From: Verrucomicrobiota bacterium | GTDB taxonomy: Bacteria > Verrucomicrobiota > Verrucomicrobiia > Chthoniobacterales > SZAS-18 | DNA length: 40,711 bases | Direction: 5' to 3' | NCBI GenBank assembly: GCA_018240025.1 | Contig: JAFEGM010000088.1 | Location: 1,808 to 42,518, forward strand | Shown here: positions 15,508-23,550 of the stretch, piece by piece | Layout: each line of letters starts with the position of its first letter | Numbering within the stretch: position 1 is the stretch's first letter | Translations under genes and position numbers: made by a program | The notes under the pieces: generated by a model | Seen by the model: the letters and a program-made list of their open reading frames with translations, nothing else | Told to the model about the DNA's origin: nothing | Databases searched by the model: none

Positions 15508-17079
15508 ATGAAGACGCCCGCGTTTCTCCCGCTCTGCTGCCTCTCCGCCCTGCTCGCGCTGCCGCTGTCCGTCCACGGTCAGGGCGCGCCGACGCCCGGG
15601 GGCCCGCCGGGGCCGACCATGAAGACGCTCGACCAAATCGAGCCGCGCATCGACCTGGCCACGCTTCCGGGCGACTCCACCGCGCTGGTCGTCATCACCC
15701 AGCCGGGGTCCTACTATCTGAGCGGCAACCTGACCGGCGTGTCCGGTCGCGGCGGCATCCGGGTCGCGGTGGGCGATGTGAACATCGACCTGCGCGGCTT
15801 CAGCCTCATCGGCGTCGACGGCGCGCTCAACGGTGTCGACGCCTCCGGCTTCCGCGTCGCCGTGCGCAACGGCACGATCACCGGTTGGGACACCGGCGTG
15901 AGCGTGGGCGCCTTCGGCCAGATCGAGCGCATTCTCGCCGCCAGCAACCGGCTGGCGGGCATCGCCATGTCGGGCCAGGGCAGCGTGCAGAGCTGCACCT
16001 CGGCCTACAACGGCGGCGCAGGCTACGCGTTTGGCGATCAGGTCAGCGCCACCGATTGTGTGTCCTTCAACAACGTCGGCGCCGGCTTCACCGCCGGAGA
16101 GTCCTGCACACTCCTGCGCGTCAGCACGCGGGCCAACGGCGGCCCCGCGCTCAGCGGCGGCGCCGGCTGCACGGTGCTGCAGAGCAACGCGACCAGCGAT
16201 GGCGGCGGTTTCTCGGCCGGGGCCAATGCCACCTTCCGCGACAGCAGCGTGCGCTACGCGTTTCCGGGCTTCTCGGGCGGGATCAACTCGACCTTCGGGC
16301 AGTGCAACGCGATCGGCTTCGGCCAGGGCACGGGCATCCTGACCTCCGGCGGCGCGATCGTGACGCAATGCTCGGTCAGCAACTACTTCCTCGGGGTCAA
16401 CGCGGGCGAAGCCACGCAGGTGAAGGATTGCTCGATCCGCGACAGCGTCGATACGGGCATTCTGGCGGGCCGCAGCACGGTGGTGGCCGGCTGCACCATC
16501 CGCGCCTCGAACACGACCGCCTACGGCATCAACGGCAGCGTCAACTGCAGCCTCCAGAACTGCATCGTCAGCGGCGGCGGCGCCGGCATCTACACGGGCT
16601 ACGGCTCGACCGTCAGCGGCTGCTCGGTCAACGGCACGGGGGCCAACGGCATCGAAACAGCGGGCGCTTCCACGGTGGTGGGCGCGACCGTGACCAGCGC
16701 CGGCAATTTCGGCGTGGCCGTGGGCGTGAGCAGCTCGGTGCTCGATTCGACCATCAGTAGCTCGGCACGCAACGGCGTGGTCGGCTACTACACCAACCTG
16801 ATCGCCCGGAACAACGTCTCCTACTCGGGCACCCCGCAGGTCGGCTGCTCCGGCATCGCGACCGCTGGCGGCTGCCGCGTCGAGGACAATCTGCTCCACG
16901 GCAACACCTACGTCGCGGTGCAATCCTACGGCGTCTACCTCGACTTCATCTTCCGCAACGTGGCCACCGGCAACGCCGCCTTCGGCGGCTCGCAGTTCTC
17001 GCCCAGCTCGGGTGCCTATATCGGCACCGTGACCTCGCCCAATTCGGCCACGGCCAACAGTTTCAGCAACATCCAGTGA
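15508..17079 (+). CDS. Secreted right-handed parallel beta-helix repeat protein
   Basis: A 523-residue exported protein. The signal peptide (1-24, ending SVHG) is followed by a proline-rich linker and MKTLDQIEPRIDL, then PGSYYLSGNLTG. This opening recurs in Verrucomicrobia and Planctomycetes beta-helix proteins. The remaining 430 residues are many rungs of about 22 residues with C/S-x-N/S and G-I/F patterns (SVQSCTSAYNGGAGYAFGDQ, CTLLRVSTRANGGPALSGGA, and so on), the signature of a right-handed parallel beta-helix such as pectate lyases and carbohydrate epimerases. Regular cysteines may form an internal ladder. No catalytic residues are assignable. Possible roles are polysaccharide binding or cleavage, or a surface structural role. 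It is divergent from hutI; two GTAACCGC direct repeats (15462, 15495) lie in the upstream gap. Confidence 0.87.
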   Translation: MKTPAFLPLCCLSALLALPLSVHGQGAPTPGGPPGPTMKTLDQIEPRIDLATLPGDSTALVVITQPGSYYLSGNLTGVSGRGGIRVAVGDVNIDLRGFSLIGVDGALNGVDASGFRVAVRNGTITGWDTGVSVGAFGQIERILAASNRLAGIAMSGQGSVQSCTSAYNGGAGYAFGDQVSATDCVSFNNVGAGFTAGESCTLLRVSTRANGGPALSGGAGCTVLQSNATSDGGGFSAGANATFRDSSVRYAFPGFSGGINSTFGQCNAIGFGQGTGILTSGGAIVTQCSVSNYFLGVNAGEATQVKDCSIRDSVDTGILAGRSTVVAGCTIRASNTTAYGINGSVNCSLQNCIVSGGGAGIYTGYGSTVSGCSVNGTGANGIETAGASTVVGATVTSAGNFGVAVGVSSSVLDSTISSSARNGVVGYYTNLIARNNVSYSGTPQVGCSGIATAGGCRVEDNLLHGNTYVAVQSYGVYLDFIFRNVATGNAAFGGSQFSPSSGAYIGTVTSPNSATANSFSNIQ

Positions 17080-17192
17080 CCCGCTGAGCACACTCTGGAC
17101 GGGTGGAGTCCGAGGAAGGAAGCGTCGCGGGCGGCAGGCCTGCGGCGCTTCCGACTTCGGGGTCGATGGCGGGGCGACGGCTTGAGAATCCG

Positions 17193-17410
17193 GGCCTCAA
17201 AGAGCTCAGAGAACTCAGAGACTCAAACTGAGAACGCCGGAGGCCAACGGGTGAGGGGGTGACGAGGTGAGGGGGTGACGAACGATGACATCGGCCGCAC
17301 CACGCTTGTTCACCGCGAGTCAGTCGCGGCCCTCCCTTGGTCACCAAGTCACCAGGTCACCAGGTCACCAGGTCACCCGGTCACCAGGTCATCCGGTCAC
17401 CCCCTCACCC
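17193..17410. repeat. Octamer (GGTCACCN) intergenic inverted repeat, type C
   Basis: The convergent 325-bp gap between the beta-helix gene and the next minus-strand gene. Its first 110 bases hold nothing recognisable. A CTCAGAGAACTCAGAG stretch lies at about 17205-17221. The left arm has four octamers (GGGTGAGG/GGGTGACG, 17249-17280). The right arm has nine octamers of GGTCACCA/GGTCACCC type (17339-17410). The final octamer runs into the neighbouring gene and supplies its TGA stop (17405-17407 on the complement). Confidence 0.88.
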
Positions 17411-18337
17411 CAGCGCGCCCGGCAGCTTCGCCAGATCCTCGCGCGGTTCGTCGAAGCTGCAGCTGCCCAGCGAGGTCACCCACCGACGATGCGTGGCGAT
17501 GTCGCGGGCGCTCAGGCTGTCGTCGCCGATGCGCAGGGCCTCCTCGGTGAACTCGAAGGCCGCCGGCGATTCTTCCGCCAGCACGGCTTTCACCTGGTCC
17601 AGACTCGCGCCGGTCCGGGCGAGAATGGCCGCGCCGAGCATGTTGAGGAAGCCGTGCATCTTCGTCTGCACGCTGTCGTGATGGGCGCGGATGGGATGAT
17701 GCAGCCCGGCGGTGAACTTCAGCGGCAGGTCCTGGGCGGCCGCCTCGACGAGCGTCTTCGCAACCTCTTCGACACTGGGAAAGGCTGCGGCGACCACGCC
17801 GCCGGTGCGCAGCTTGAAGCCGAGCGGACGCGCAGCGAACTCGCGCCGATGCTGGCCGAGCAGGGTGAGCAGCGGCCCGATCTCCGCGGCCGAGGCGGCT
17901 TCGCAGAAGACGGGTAGCGTGTCGAAATCGACCGTCGCGAGCGCGGCGATGAGCTGGTGCAGAAGCGCGTCGTCGGCCCGCGGCGGCAGCGCGATCTCAA
18001 GCTGCGTGATTGCGACCCGGTCGGCGTGCCGCGCCCGCATCGTCTGCAGACCGGCCGCCACCCGCACGATCTCCGTGGCGAACTCCGCGGCATCGGCCGA
18101 TTTCGCGCCCAGCGCGGAAATGCGCAGCCGGTGCTCACCGTCGAACGCTCCGAGCAGATCCTCCGCGCGGTCGAACTGGGCCACCGGCAGGACGAATCCG
18201 CCCAGCATCCAGGCCTCCGGGGCGTCAAGGTAGCTGCGGTAGTTGCGCAGTGCCGGCTCAAGCGCGAGCGCCGCCGGCGGGAAAAGGCCGGCGTAGTCGA
18301 TGGCGGAAGACAGGAGGGCGCGGAGCGGGGACTTCAT
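17405..18337 (-). CDS. Conserved protein of unknown function, downstream of homogentisate dioxygenase
   Basis: A 310-residue cytoplasmic protein. I recall a conserved uncharacterised family with the same landmarks: IDYAGLFPPAALALEPALRN near residue 13, W-x-L-G-G-F near 43, GFKLRTGGVVAAAFPS, LKFTAGLHHPIR, KMHGFLNMLGAAILA and SLGSCSFDEPREDL. Strand-forming GFKLRTGG and LKFTAGLHHP, alternating with helices, suggest a TIM-barrel-like fold with conserved His and Arg in the barrel mouth, so an enzyme is likely (inference). It lies downstream of homogentisate dioxygenase on the same strand, separated by repeat A3, which hints at a part in aromatic amino-acid breakdown. The stop codon comes from the octamer repeat. 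The start is four bases from the A3 arm. Confidence 0.85.
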   Translation of the reverse strand: MKSPLRALLSSAIDYAGLFPPAALALEPALRNYRSYLDAPEAWMLGGFVLPVAQFDRAEDLLGAFDGEHRLRISALGAKSADAAEFATEIVRVAAGLQTMRARHADRVAITQLEIALPPRADDALLHQLIAALATVDFDTLPVFCEAASAAEIGPLLTLLGQHRREFAARPLGFKLRTGGVVAAAFPSVEEVAKTLVEAAAQDLPLKFTAGLHHPIRAHHDSVQTKMHGFLNMLGAAILARTGASLDQVKAVLAEESPAAFEFTEEALRIGDDSLSARDIATHRRWVTSLGSCSFDEPREDLAKLPGALG

Positions 18338-18340
18338 AGG

Positions 18341-18640
18341 AAAACTCGAAGCTCGAAAATCGAACCGAGCGAAGCGAGATAGCCTCTCAATTCTACATCG
18401 ATAGTAAGAGGCAAACTCGAAGGTTAAACTCGAAGACCTCTCGGCGTACGCTCCGCTGGCCGCGCGGTGCCAAAGCTCGAAGCCCCACCTCGCGCATTTG
18501 CCGCGGCAGCCTACGGATAGGACGTCTGCAGCTGCTTCGAGCTTGGAGCTTCAAACTTCCTTCGAGTTGCCTCTTACTTTCGATGTAGAATTGAGAGGCT
18601 ATCTCGCTTCGCTCGGTTCGAATTTCGTTCTTCGAGTTTT
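18341..18640. repeat. TCGAA-type intergenic inverted repeat, copy A3, with 85-bp arms
   Basis: This is the longest and best-preserved copy, in the 333-bp gap between hmgA and the next gene on the minus strand. Arms 18341-18425 and 18556-18640 pair over about 85 bp with few mismatches. Each begins AAAACTCGAAG and contains an identical unique core (CCGAGCGAAGCGAGATAGCC, then TCTCAATTCTACATCG). The 130-bp loop holds further TCGAAG units and a GC-rich segment. The remaining 30 bases to the hmgA stop show nothing. Confidence 0.93.
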
Positions 18641-18670
18641 CCCTTCGACGTTTCAACGCCCGGGCCTTCC

Positions 18671-19837
18671 TCAGGCCGCCGCGCCCGCCATCCACGAAGC
18701 CTGGTACTCGGGCTTCTCGTAGGCGAGGGCTTCCTTGGTCAGTTCGAGCGGATTGAACGTGTCGACCATCACCGCCAGTTCGGCGGTTTCCTTGACCCCG
18801 ATGCTGGCCTCGGTCGCGCCGGGCTGCGGGCCGTGCGGGAGGCCGCTGGGATGGAGAGTCAGGTCGTACTTCTTGATGCCCTTGCGCGACATGAAATTGC
18901 CGTCGCAGTAGTAGAGCACCTCGTCGCTATTCACGTTGCTGTGGTTGTACGGCGCGGGGATGCCCTCGGGGTGGTAGTCGAAGAGGCGCGGCACGAAGGA
19001 GCAGATGACGAAATTATGCCCCTGGAACATCTGGTGCACCGGCGGCGGCTGATGCACGCGGCCCGTGATGGGCTCGAAGTCGTGGATGCTGATGGCCCAA
19101 GGATACAGGCAGCCGTCCCAGCCGACGACGTCGAGCGGATGATAGTCCAGCGTGTGGCGGGTCAGCGTGTCGCGCGCCTTGACCAGGACCTCGAACTCGC
19201 CGGTCTCGGTGAACGTCTCGAGATCGACCGGCGGGCGGATGTCGCGCTCGCAGTAGGGCGAATGCTCCAGCAGCTGGCCGAACTCGTTGCGGTAGCGCTT
19301 GGGCGCGGAGATCTGGCTGCGCGACTCCACGATGAAGAAGCGGCCTTCCGGCGTGTCGAGCCGCATTCGCCAGGTGGTGCCGTAGGGAATGACGAGGTAG
19401 TCGCCCGGCACGAAATCGACCCGGCCGAACTGCGTCTGCAGCGCGCCCTTGCCCTCGTGCACGAACCAGACCTCGTAGGCCTGGGCGTTGCGATAGAAAT
19501 AGTCCATGCTCTTGGTCGCGCGCGCGACCCCGAGCGTAACGTCGTGATTGCCCATCAGCGTGCGCCGGGCGCTGACCGCATCGCCGCCGTCCGCCAGGTT
19601 CTCCGTCGCCAGGGCGCGATGCCGGATGGCCCCAAAGGGAGCGTATTCGATGGCCTCCGAGCGCACCAATTCCGCCTTCACCAGACGCGGCGGGAGGAAG
19701 TGATGATAGAGAATCGACTGCACGCCGTGGAAGCCTTCCAAGCCCATCAGCTCCTCGCGGTAGAGGGAGCCGTCAGGCTTGCGGAATTGCGTGTGCCGCT
19801 TGTGGGGAATCTGGCCGAGGCGGTGGTAGTAGCTCAT
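18671..19837 (-). CDS. hmgA: Homogentisate 1,2-dioxygenase
   Basis: A 388-residue cupin-type iron dioxygenase that opens the ring of homogentisate to maleylacetoacetate in tyrosine/phenylalanine degradation. The N-terminus MSYYHRLGQIPHKRHTQFRK and the central YEVWFVHEGKGALQTQFG...DYLVIPYGTTWRM belong to the shorter bacterial homogentisate dioxygenase group. Iron ligands are probably H299 and E306 (PYNHSNVNSDEVLYY) and H335 in LHPSGLPHGPQPG. The start at 19837 fits the family; an upstream extension only translates the preceding repeat. Its leader is C-rich (CCCCCTCCCCGC) without a Shine-Dalgarno. Maleylacetoacetate isomerase and fumarylacetoacetase genes are not in the window. Confidence 0.94.
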   Translation of the reverse strand: MSYYHRLGQIPHKRHTQFRKPDGSLYREELMGLEGFHGVQSILYHHFLPPRLVKAELVRSEAIEYAPFGAIRHRALATENLADGGDAVSARRTLMGNHDVTLGVARATKSMDYFYRNAQAYEVWFVHEGKGALQTQFGRVDFVPGDYLVIPYGTTWRMRLDTPEGRFFIVESRSQISAPKRYRNEFGQLLEHSPYCERDIRPPVDLETFTETGEFEVLVKARDTLTRHTLDYHPLDVVGWDGCLYPWAISIHDFEPITGRVHQPPPVHQMFQGHNFVICSFVPRLFDYHPEGIPAPYNHSNVNSDEVLYYCDGNFMSRKGIKKYDLTLHPSGLPHGPQPGATEASIGVKETAELAVMVDTFNPLELTKEALAYEKPEYQASWMAGAAA

Positions 19838-19917
19838 GGGGAATAGCGGGGAGGGGGCCGCTGGGTTGTCCGCCACAGTGCGGCGCGTCCCGCGGATTTC
19901 AAGGCGCGGGACGGTCA

Positions 19918-20030
19918 CAAGGGGAAGGGGGAAGGAAGAAGGATGAAGGAACGATGCCACGCGTCGGTCCTTGGAGTTTTCCCCTTGGGCCTTCCTTGAA
20001 TCTTGGTTCTTGAATCCTGAATCTTCCCGC
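19918..20030. repeat. GGAAGAAGGATGAAGG / TTGAATCTT repeat-rich spacer (type F)
   Basis: This lies in the 200-bp gap between the POT transporter and hmgA (both minus strand). Purine-rich GGGGAAGGGGGAAGG and GGATGAAGG at about 19920-19950 face CCTTGAATCTTGGTTC and TTGAATCCTGAATC at about 19993-20024. Pairing of the two sides is only partial, so this is either a decayed hairpin or a different repeat class. Confidence 0.5.
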
Positions 20031-20037
20031 CAGGGCT

Positions 20038-21606
20038 TCACGCATTCATGTCCTTCCAGCGCTTGGCCATCTGGCCGAACACATACAGGCCCACGGCGGC
20101 GACGAGGCCGATGGCGGCAAAGGGGATCCAGACCCAATACTGCGGGTCGTAGGTGTCCCAGAGCAGACGGGTGGCGGCGGTCGAATCGAGGCCGGTGACC
20201 TCCTGGAGCTTCTGCATCGCCATGGTGCGCTTCACGCCCAGCGTACTTTCGAGCGTGGAGACATCGCCATTCCAGCCCTTACCTTGGCCGAAGGGCGTCT
20301 TCTCGGCCAGGTAGCGCAGGGCCAGCACAGCTTTCTCGCCGAAGTGGCCATAGACGTAGCCGGCGATCTTCGAGCCGGCATACACGCCCACGCCGACGGG
20401 GATGTTCACGTAGCCGAGATAGAGCCCCTTTTTCCCGGGCGGGGCGATGAGCGCGAGGTATTCGCTTTTCTTCGGGCCGGTCGTCATTTCGCCGAGCGAG
20501 AAGCAGAGAATGCCGAGCACGAGCATCCAGGCGCTCATGGTGAACCCGGCCACCAGCAGACCCGCGCAGGCGAAGAGCATCCCGCCCAGCATGGCGGTCA
20601 GGGTGCGCATGTTGCGGGTGAGATAGCCCACGCCGATCACGCCCAGAATGATGAAGAGCGAGTTGAGCGAGAGCAGCACCTGCTGCGGGATCATGGGCCC
20701 GCGCGGAGTCATCTCGACGAGGCGGCTGCTGATCGCGTCCGGCAGTGCCTTGATGCTCTCGGCCATGCCGCGGGAGTCGACCCAGTCGGCGATGAAGTTC
20801 GGCTGCAGGTCCCAGAGCTGATACATCATCAGCCAGAAGCAGGACATGATGGCCATCCAGGCCAGCAGGCGCGGCTCGAGGATGTCGCGGAACGTGCGCA
20901 TCAGCAGCGCGCCGACGCCCTCGGTCTTCGACGCGCCCGAAGGCGTGTCGCGCAGCATGGCGAGGAGGATGAGGTTGAACGAAGTGAAGAGCGCCGAGGC
21001 GAGGAAGAGATTACGCCAGGCCTCGGGCGAGTTCTTCCCGGCCAGCAGCAGCGACGGCACGAAGTGGCCGAGGAAGGCGCCCACATTGACCACCCAGTAG
21101 AAGATGCTCCAGCCGACCGAGGAGTCCTCCTTCGCGACGTTGTGGGCCAATGCGCCCTGGATGCTCGGTTTGAAGAAGGCCGTGCCGGTGGCGAGGATGA
21201 GGATGCCGCCGAAGAAGCCCCAGTAGTTGGAGACGAAGGTGACGTCGCGCGCGAAGGCGATGGTCAGGTAGCCGAGCATCATCATGATGATGCTGAAGCC
21301 GAGCGTGCGCTTGTAGCCGAAGCGGTCGGCGAAGCCGCCCGTCACGATGGGCAGGAGCGACTGGAAGATGGCCCACCAGGCGTAGATCGTACCCTTGTCG
21401 ACCGCCGTCAGATGCAGGCCGCCGGGGTTGTCGGCCTGCATGATGTAGATGGGCGCCATGACCCGCAGGTTGTAGTAGGCGAGCCGCTCCCACATTTCGA
21501 CCGTGTTGAGCATCCAGAACTCGCGCGTGAAGCGCGGCTTGCGGGGCTCGGTCGCCGCGGGCGGCGAGGTCTGGGCAGGATCGGCGACGGGGGAGGGCGA
21601 ACTCAT
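20038..21606 (-). CDS. POT/PTR-family (MFS) proton-coupled transporter
   Basis: A 522-residue integral membrane protein with about 12-14 hydrophobic segments. The first helix carries VEMWERLAYYNLR (36-48), matching the ExxER-type proton-coupling motif of POT oligopeptide transporters. GTAFFKPSIQGALAHNVAKE and IFYWVVNVGAFLGHFVPSLL match the family signature between helices 4 and 5. POT proteins take up di- and tripeptides with protons; some carry nitrate or other solutes, so the substrate is inferred. The start at 21606 (MSSPSPVADPAQ) is preferred to an ATG 69 bp upstream because the latter adds a low-complexity tail. It is upstream of hmgA on the same strand, separated by about 200 bp. Confidence 0.88.
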   Translation of the reverse strand: MSSPSPVADPAQTSPPAATEPRKPRFTREFWMLNTVEMWERLAYYNLRVMAPIYIMQADNPGGLHLTAVDKGTIYAWWAIFQSLLPIVTGGFADRFGYKRTLGFSIIMMMLGYLTIAFARDVTFVSNYWGFFGGILILATGTAFFKPSIQGALAHNVAKEDSSVGWSIFYWVVNVGAFLGHFVPSLLLAGKNSPEAWRNLFLASALFTSFNLILLAMLRDTPSGASKTEGVGALLMRTFRDILEPRLLAWMAIMSCFWLMMYQLWDLQPNFIADWVDSRGMAESIKALPDAISSRLVEMTPRGPMIPQQVLLSLNSLFIILGVIGVGYLTRNMRTLTAMLGGMLFACAGLLVAGFTMSAWMLVLGILCFSLGEMTTGPKKSEYLALIAPPGKKGLYLGYVNIPVGVGVYAGSKIAGYVYGHFGEKAVLALRYLAEKTPFGQGKGWNGDVSTLESTLGVKRTMAMQKLQEVTGLDSTAATRLLWDTYDPQYWVWIPFAAIGLVAAVGLYVFGQMAKRWKDMNA

Positions 21607-21869
21607 GGCAACGGAGGAGGCGGCGTTGGGGGGGAACGGCGCGCGCAGGCTGCCGGGAGAGCGCGACGCGGGCAAGGGGGAATTCCCTCAACCTTGTCGG
21701 CACGCGCTCCGGCGCGTCCGCGAGTCTCCCGCCGATGAGGCCTCCGCTCACGACTCCCCGTGGCGACCTCCTGCGGCGGCAGCGCGGATCCCATACATCG
21801 TTTTGTTCGATGTTGGAGTGCCTTCTATCGATTCGAAAGCCGCCGGCCTTCGCCGAAGCTGACCGCGTT

Positions 21870-22169
21870 ATGGAAACCTACCGTCGTGAACCCGATTCGG
21901 CCGCCTGGTTGTTCTTTGTGCGGATCACCTTCGCCCTCGCCGTGCTCGCCATGGCGGTGGGCATCTACCACCTGCCTGTCACCCCGTGGGTGCAGGGCTT
22001 CATGGGCATGGCGGCGCTCTTTTTGACCGGCAGCTCGATCATTCTCTCGAAGACGCTGCGCGATCAGCACGAGGCGACCAAGCTGACCAAGCGCCTCGAT
22101 GACCTCGAGACCGAGCGCATGCTCCGCGAGCACGCCGGCAACGTCGCCGAAGCCCGCAACGGTCGCTAA
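21870..22169 (+). CDS. YiaA/YiaB-type two-helix inner membrane protein
   Basis: A 99-residue protein with two membrane helices, AAWLFFVRITFALAVLAMAV (about 11-30) and WVQGFMGMAALFLTGSSIIL (about 40-59), then a charged helical tail (KRLDDLETERMLREH). The spacing and the WLFFV...GIYHLP...W pattern match the YiaAB two-helix domain found in many bacteria; its function is unknown. The ATG at 21870 is chosen because the family begins near here. A weak TTGTTC (21803) with TATCGA (21826) may be its promoter. The stop lies 6 bp from the end of the convergent GAF gene. Confidence 0.8.
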   Translation: METYRREPDSAAWLFFVRITFALAVLAMAVGIYHLPVTPWVQGFMGMAALFLTGSSIILSKTLRDQHEATKLTKRLDDLETERMLREHAGNVAEARNGR

Positions 22170-22175
22170 AGCGCC

Positions 22176-22895
22176 TCACTCCAGGCGGGACTTCACCCTG
22201 GCATAGATCTCCGGGTAGTGCTTCTCGAAGCAAGCCGGACAGATGCTGTGGGTGAAGTCCAGGTCGCCGTGCGCGCGCAGATACTCCTCCACGCTCTGCC
22301 AATAGCCGGCGTCGTCGCGGATGCCCTTGCAATGCGCGCAGATGGGGAGCAGGCCCTGCAGCGCCTTCACCTCGGCCAGGAGTTCGGCCAGTTCGCGCGC
22401 CTGCCGCCGCAGTTCGAGCCGCGCGCTGAACTGCCGCGCCAGCGCCTCCAGCCCTTCGCGCTGGGCGGCGCTCAGAGCGCGCGGCTTGCGGTCGATCACG
22501 CAGAGCGAGCCGAGCGCGAAGCCTTCGTGATCGAGCAGCGGCGAGCCGAGGTAAAAGCGAATGTGCGGCTCCGAGGTGACCAGCGGATTGCCCGCAAAGC
22601 GTTCGTCCTTGGTGGCATCGGGCACCTCCAGCTGGCCGTCGCTCAGGATGGTGTAGGAGCAGAAGGCCTGCTCGCGCGGCGTCTGGACGATGTCGAGTCC
22701 GATGCGCGCCTTGGAAAACTGCCGCTCCGCATCGACCAGATTGACCAGCGCGATGGGCGTGTCGCAGACCAGCGCCGCCAGTCGCGCGAAGTCGTCGAAC
22801 TCGCGCTCCGGCGCCGTATCGAGCAGCCGATGCTTGCGCAGCGCCTCCACGCGCCGCGCCTCGTTGGCCGGCAACGGGGGCTTGGACCAGGGCAT
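22176..22895 (-). CDS. GAF-domain signalling protein with C-terminal four-cysteine motif
   Basis: A 239-residue cytoplasmic protein. The GAF domain spans about 24-160: RLLDTAPEREFDDFARLAAL, TPIALVNLVDAERQFSKARIG, REQAFCSYTI and FYLGSPLLDHEGFALGSLCV, the version common in redox- or light-sensing GAF proteins. A helical linker (LRRQARELAELLAEVKALQG) leads to ICAHCKGIRDDAGYWQSVEE...SICPACFEKHYPE, with C186, C189, C219 and C222 likely binding zinc. This ICxxCKxIRDxxGyW module follows PAS and GAF domains in many sensor proteins, but here no kinase or cyclase is attached, so the output is unknown. The start at 22895 is preferred over one 36 bp upstream. Confidence 0.87.
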   Translation of the reverse strand: MPWSKPPLPANEARRVEALRKHRLLDTAPEREFDDFARLAALVCDTPIALVNLVDAERQFSKARIGLDIVQTPREQAFCSYTILSDGQLEVPDATKDERFAGNPLVTSEPHIRFYLGSPLLDHEGFALGSLCVIDRKPRALSAAQREGLEALARQFSARLELRRQARELAELLAEVKALQGLLPICAHCKGIRDDAGYWQSVEEYLRAHGDLDFTHSICPACFEKHYPEIYARVKSRLE

Positions 22896-23035
22896 GCGCG
22901 GTAGCTGGCCAAATCGCGGTCCGCGCGCCAATCCCGCGATGTGACCCTTGGGCGAGCGACGGGGCTTGGGCGGAAGGGTCCGCAGATTCGTAGGATGGAG
23001 CGCAGATTCTCCGGGGAAGAGAACGGCTCATTCGG

Positions 23036-23503
23036 CTAACGCGTTTCCAGCCGCTGCAGATCGGCCGGATCGAAGGCCGCGCGATTCCGCTCGATCCAAG
23101 CCCGCGCCGCGATCGGGTCGCGTTCGAGCCAGGTCAGGGCGATGCGCGCAAAAGTCGCGCGCCGGGACGGACTTTCCGTGAGATCGGCGGCGGCGGCGGC
23201 GGCGGTGGGCGGATCGATCTCGGCATACGAGCTGAGCACCGAGGGCAGGAGCCGAGCCTGGTCCTCGGGCGGCAACTGGCGCAAGGCCGCATAGGCGGCG
23301 ACGGCGTCTGCCCTCGCCCACTCGCCGCGGATCCGCCCTCACCCATGCCGGCACCAACTCGGTCAGCAGGGGTTCGCAGTCGAAGCAGCGGCGCCGCCCG
23401 TCCCGGGCGCGACCGGGCTCGAGATGGAGCCTCCCCACCGGAACGCGAACAGGCCCGCGGAGACGAAGACTCCGGCCAGAACAAGGGCTTGGAGCCGATT
23501 CAC
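23036..23503 (-). pseudogene. Frame-disrupted small membrane-anchored repeat protein
   Basis: Reading from a GTG at 23503, a membrane anchor (RLQALVLAGVFVSAGLFAF) is followed by a stop at 23363. The adjacent frame then continues sensibly (CEPLLTELVPAWVRADPR) and, near 23320, the first frame resumes (EWARADAVAAYAALRQLPPE...). It runs to 23036 with W-x-x-x-D-P-x-x-A-x-x-W repeats (TWLERDPIAARAWIERN). Two compensating frameshifts are therefore needed to read one protein of about 155 residues. Such D-P-x-A-A-x-x-W repeats occur in uncharacterised verrucomicrobial proteins. It may be a decaying gene or carry sequencing errors in a GC-rich stretch. It lies between the antiporter and GAF genes on the same strand; the D-type repeat lies just upstream. 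Confidence 0.6.
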
Positions 23504-23550
23504 GCGCGAGAGGGTCGTAAAGGCGGACGGAGCACGAAACACAATCTTAG

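Noticed and set aside
18338..18670. Transposon with its own gene
   Set aside because: The element is only about 300 bp and its loop has no open frame of note; at most it is a non-autonomous element.
20284..21738. Plus-strand open frame opposite the POT transporter
   Set aside because: It is Glu/Asp/His-rich antisense translation with no recognisable domain, while the minus strand encodes a full membrane transporter.
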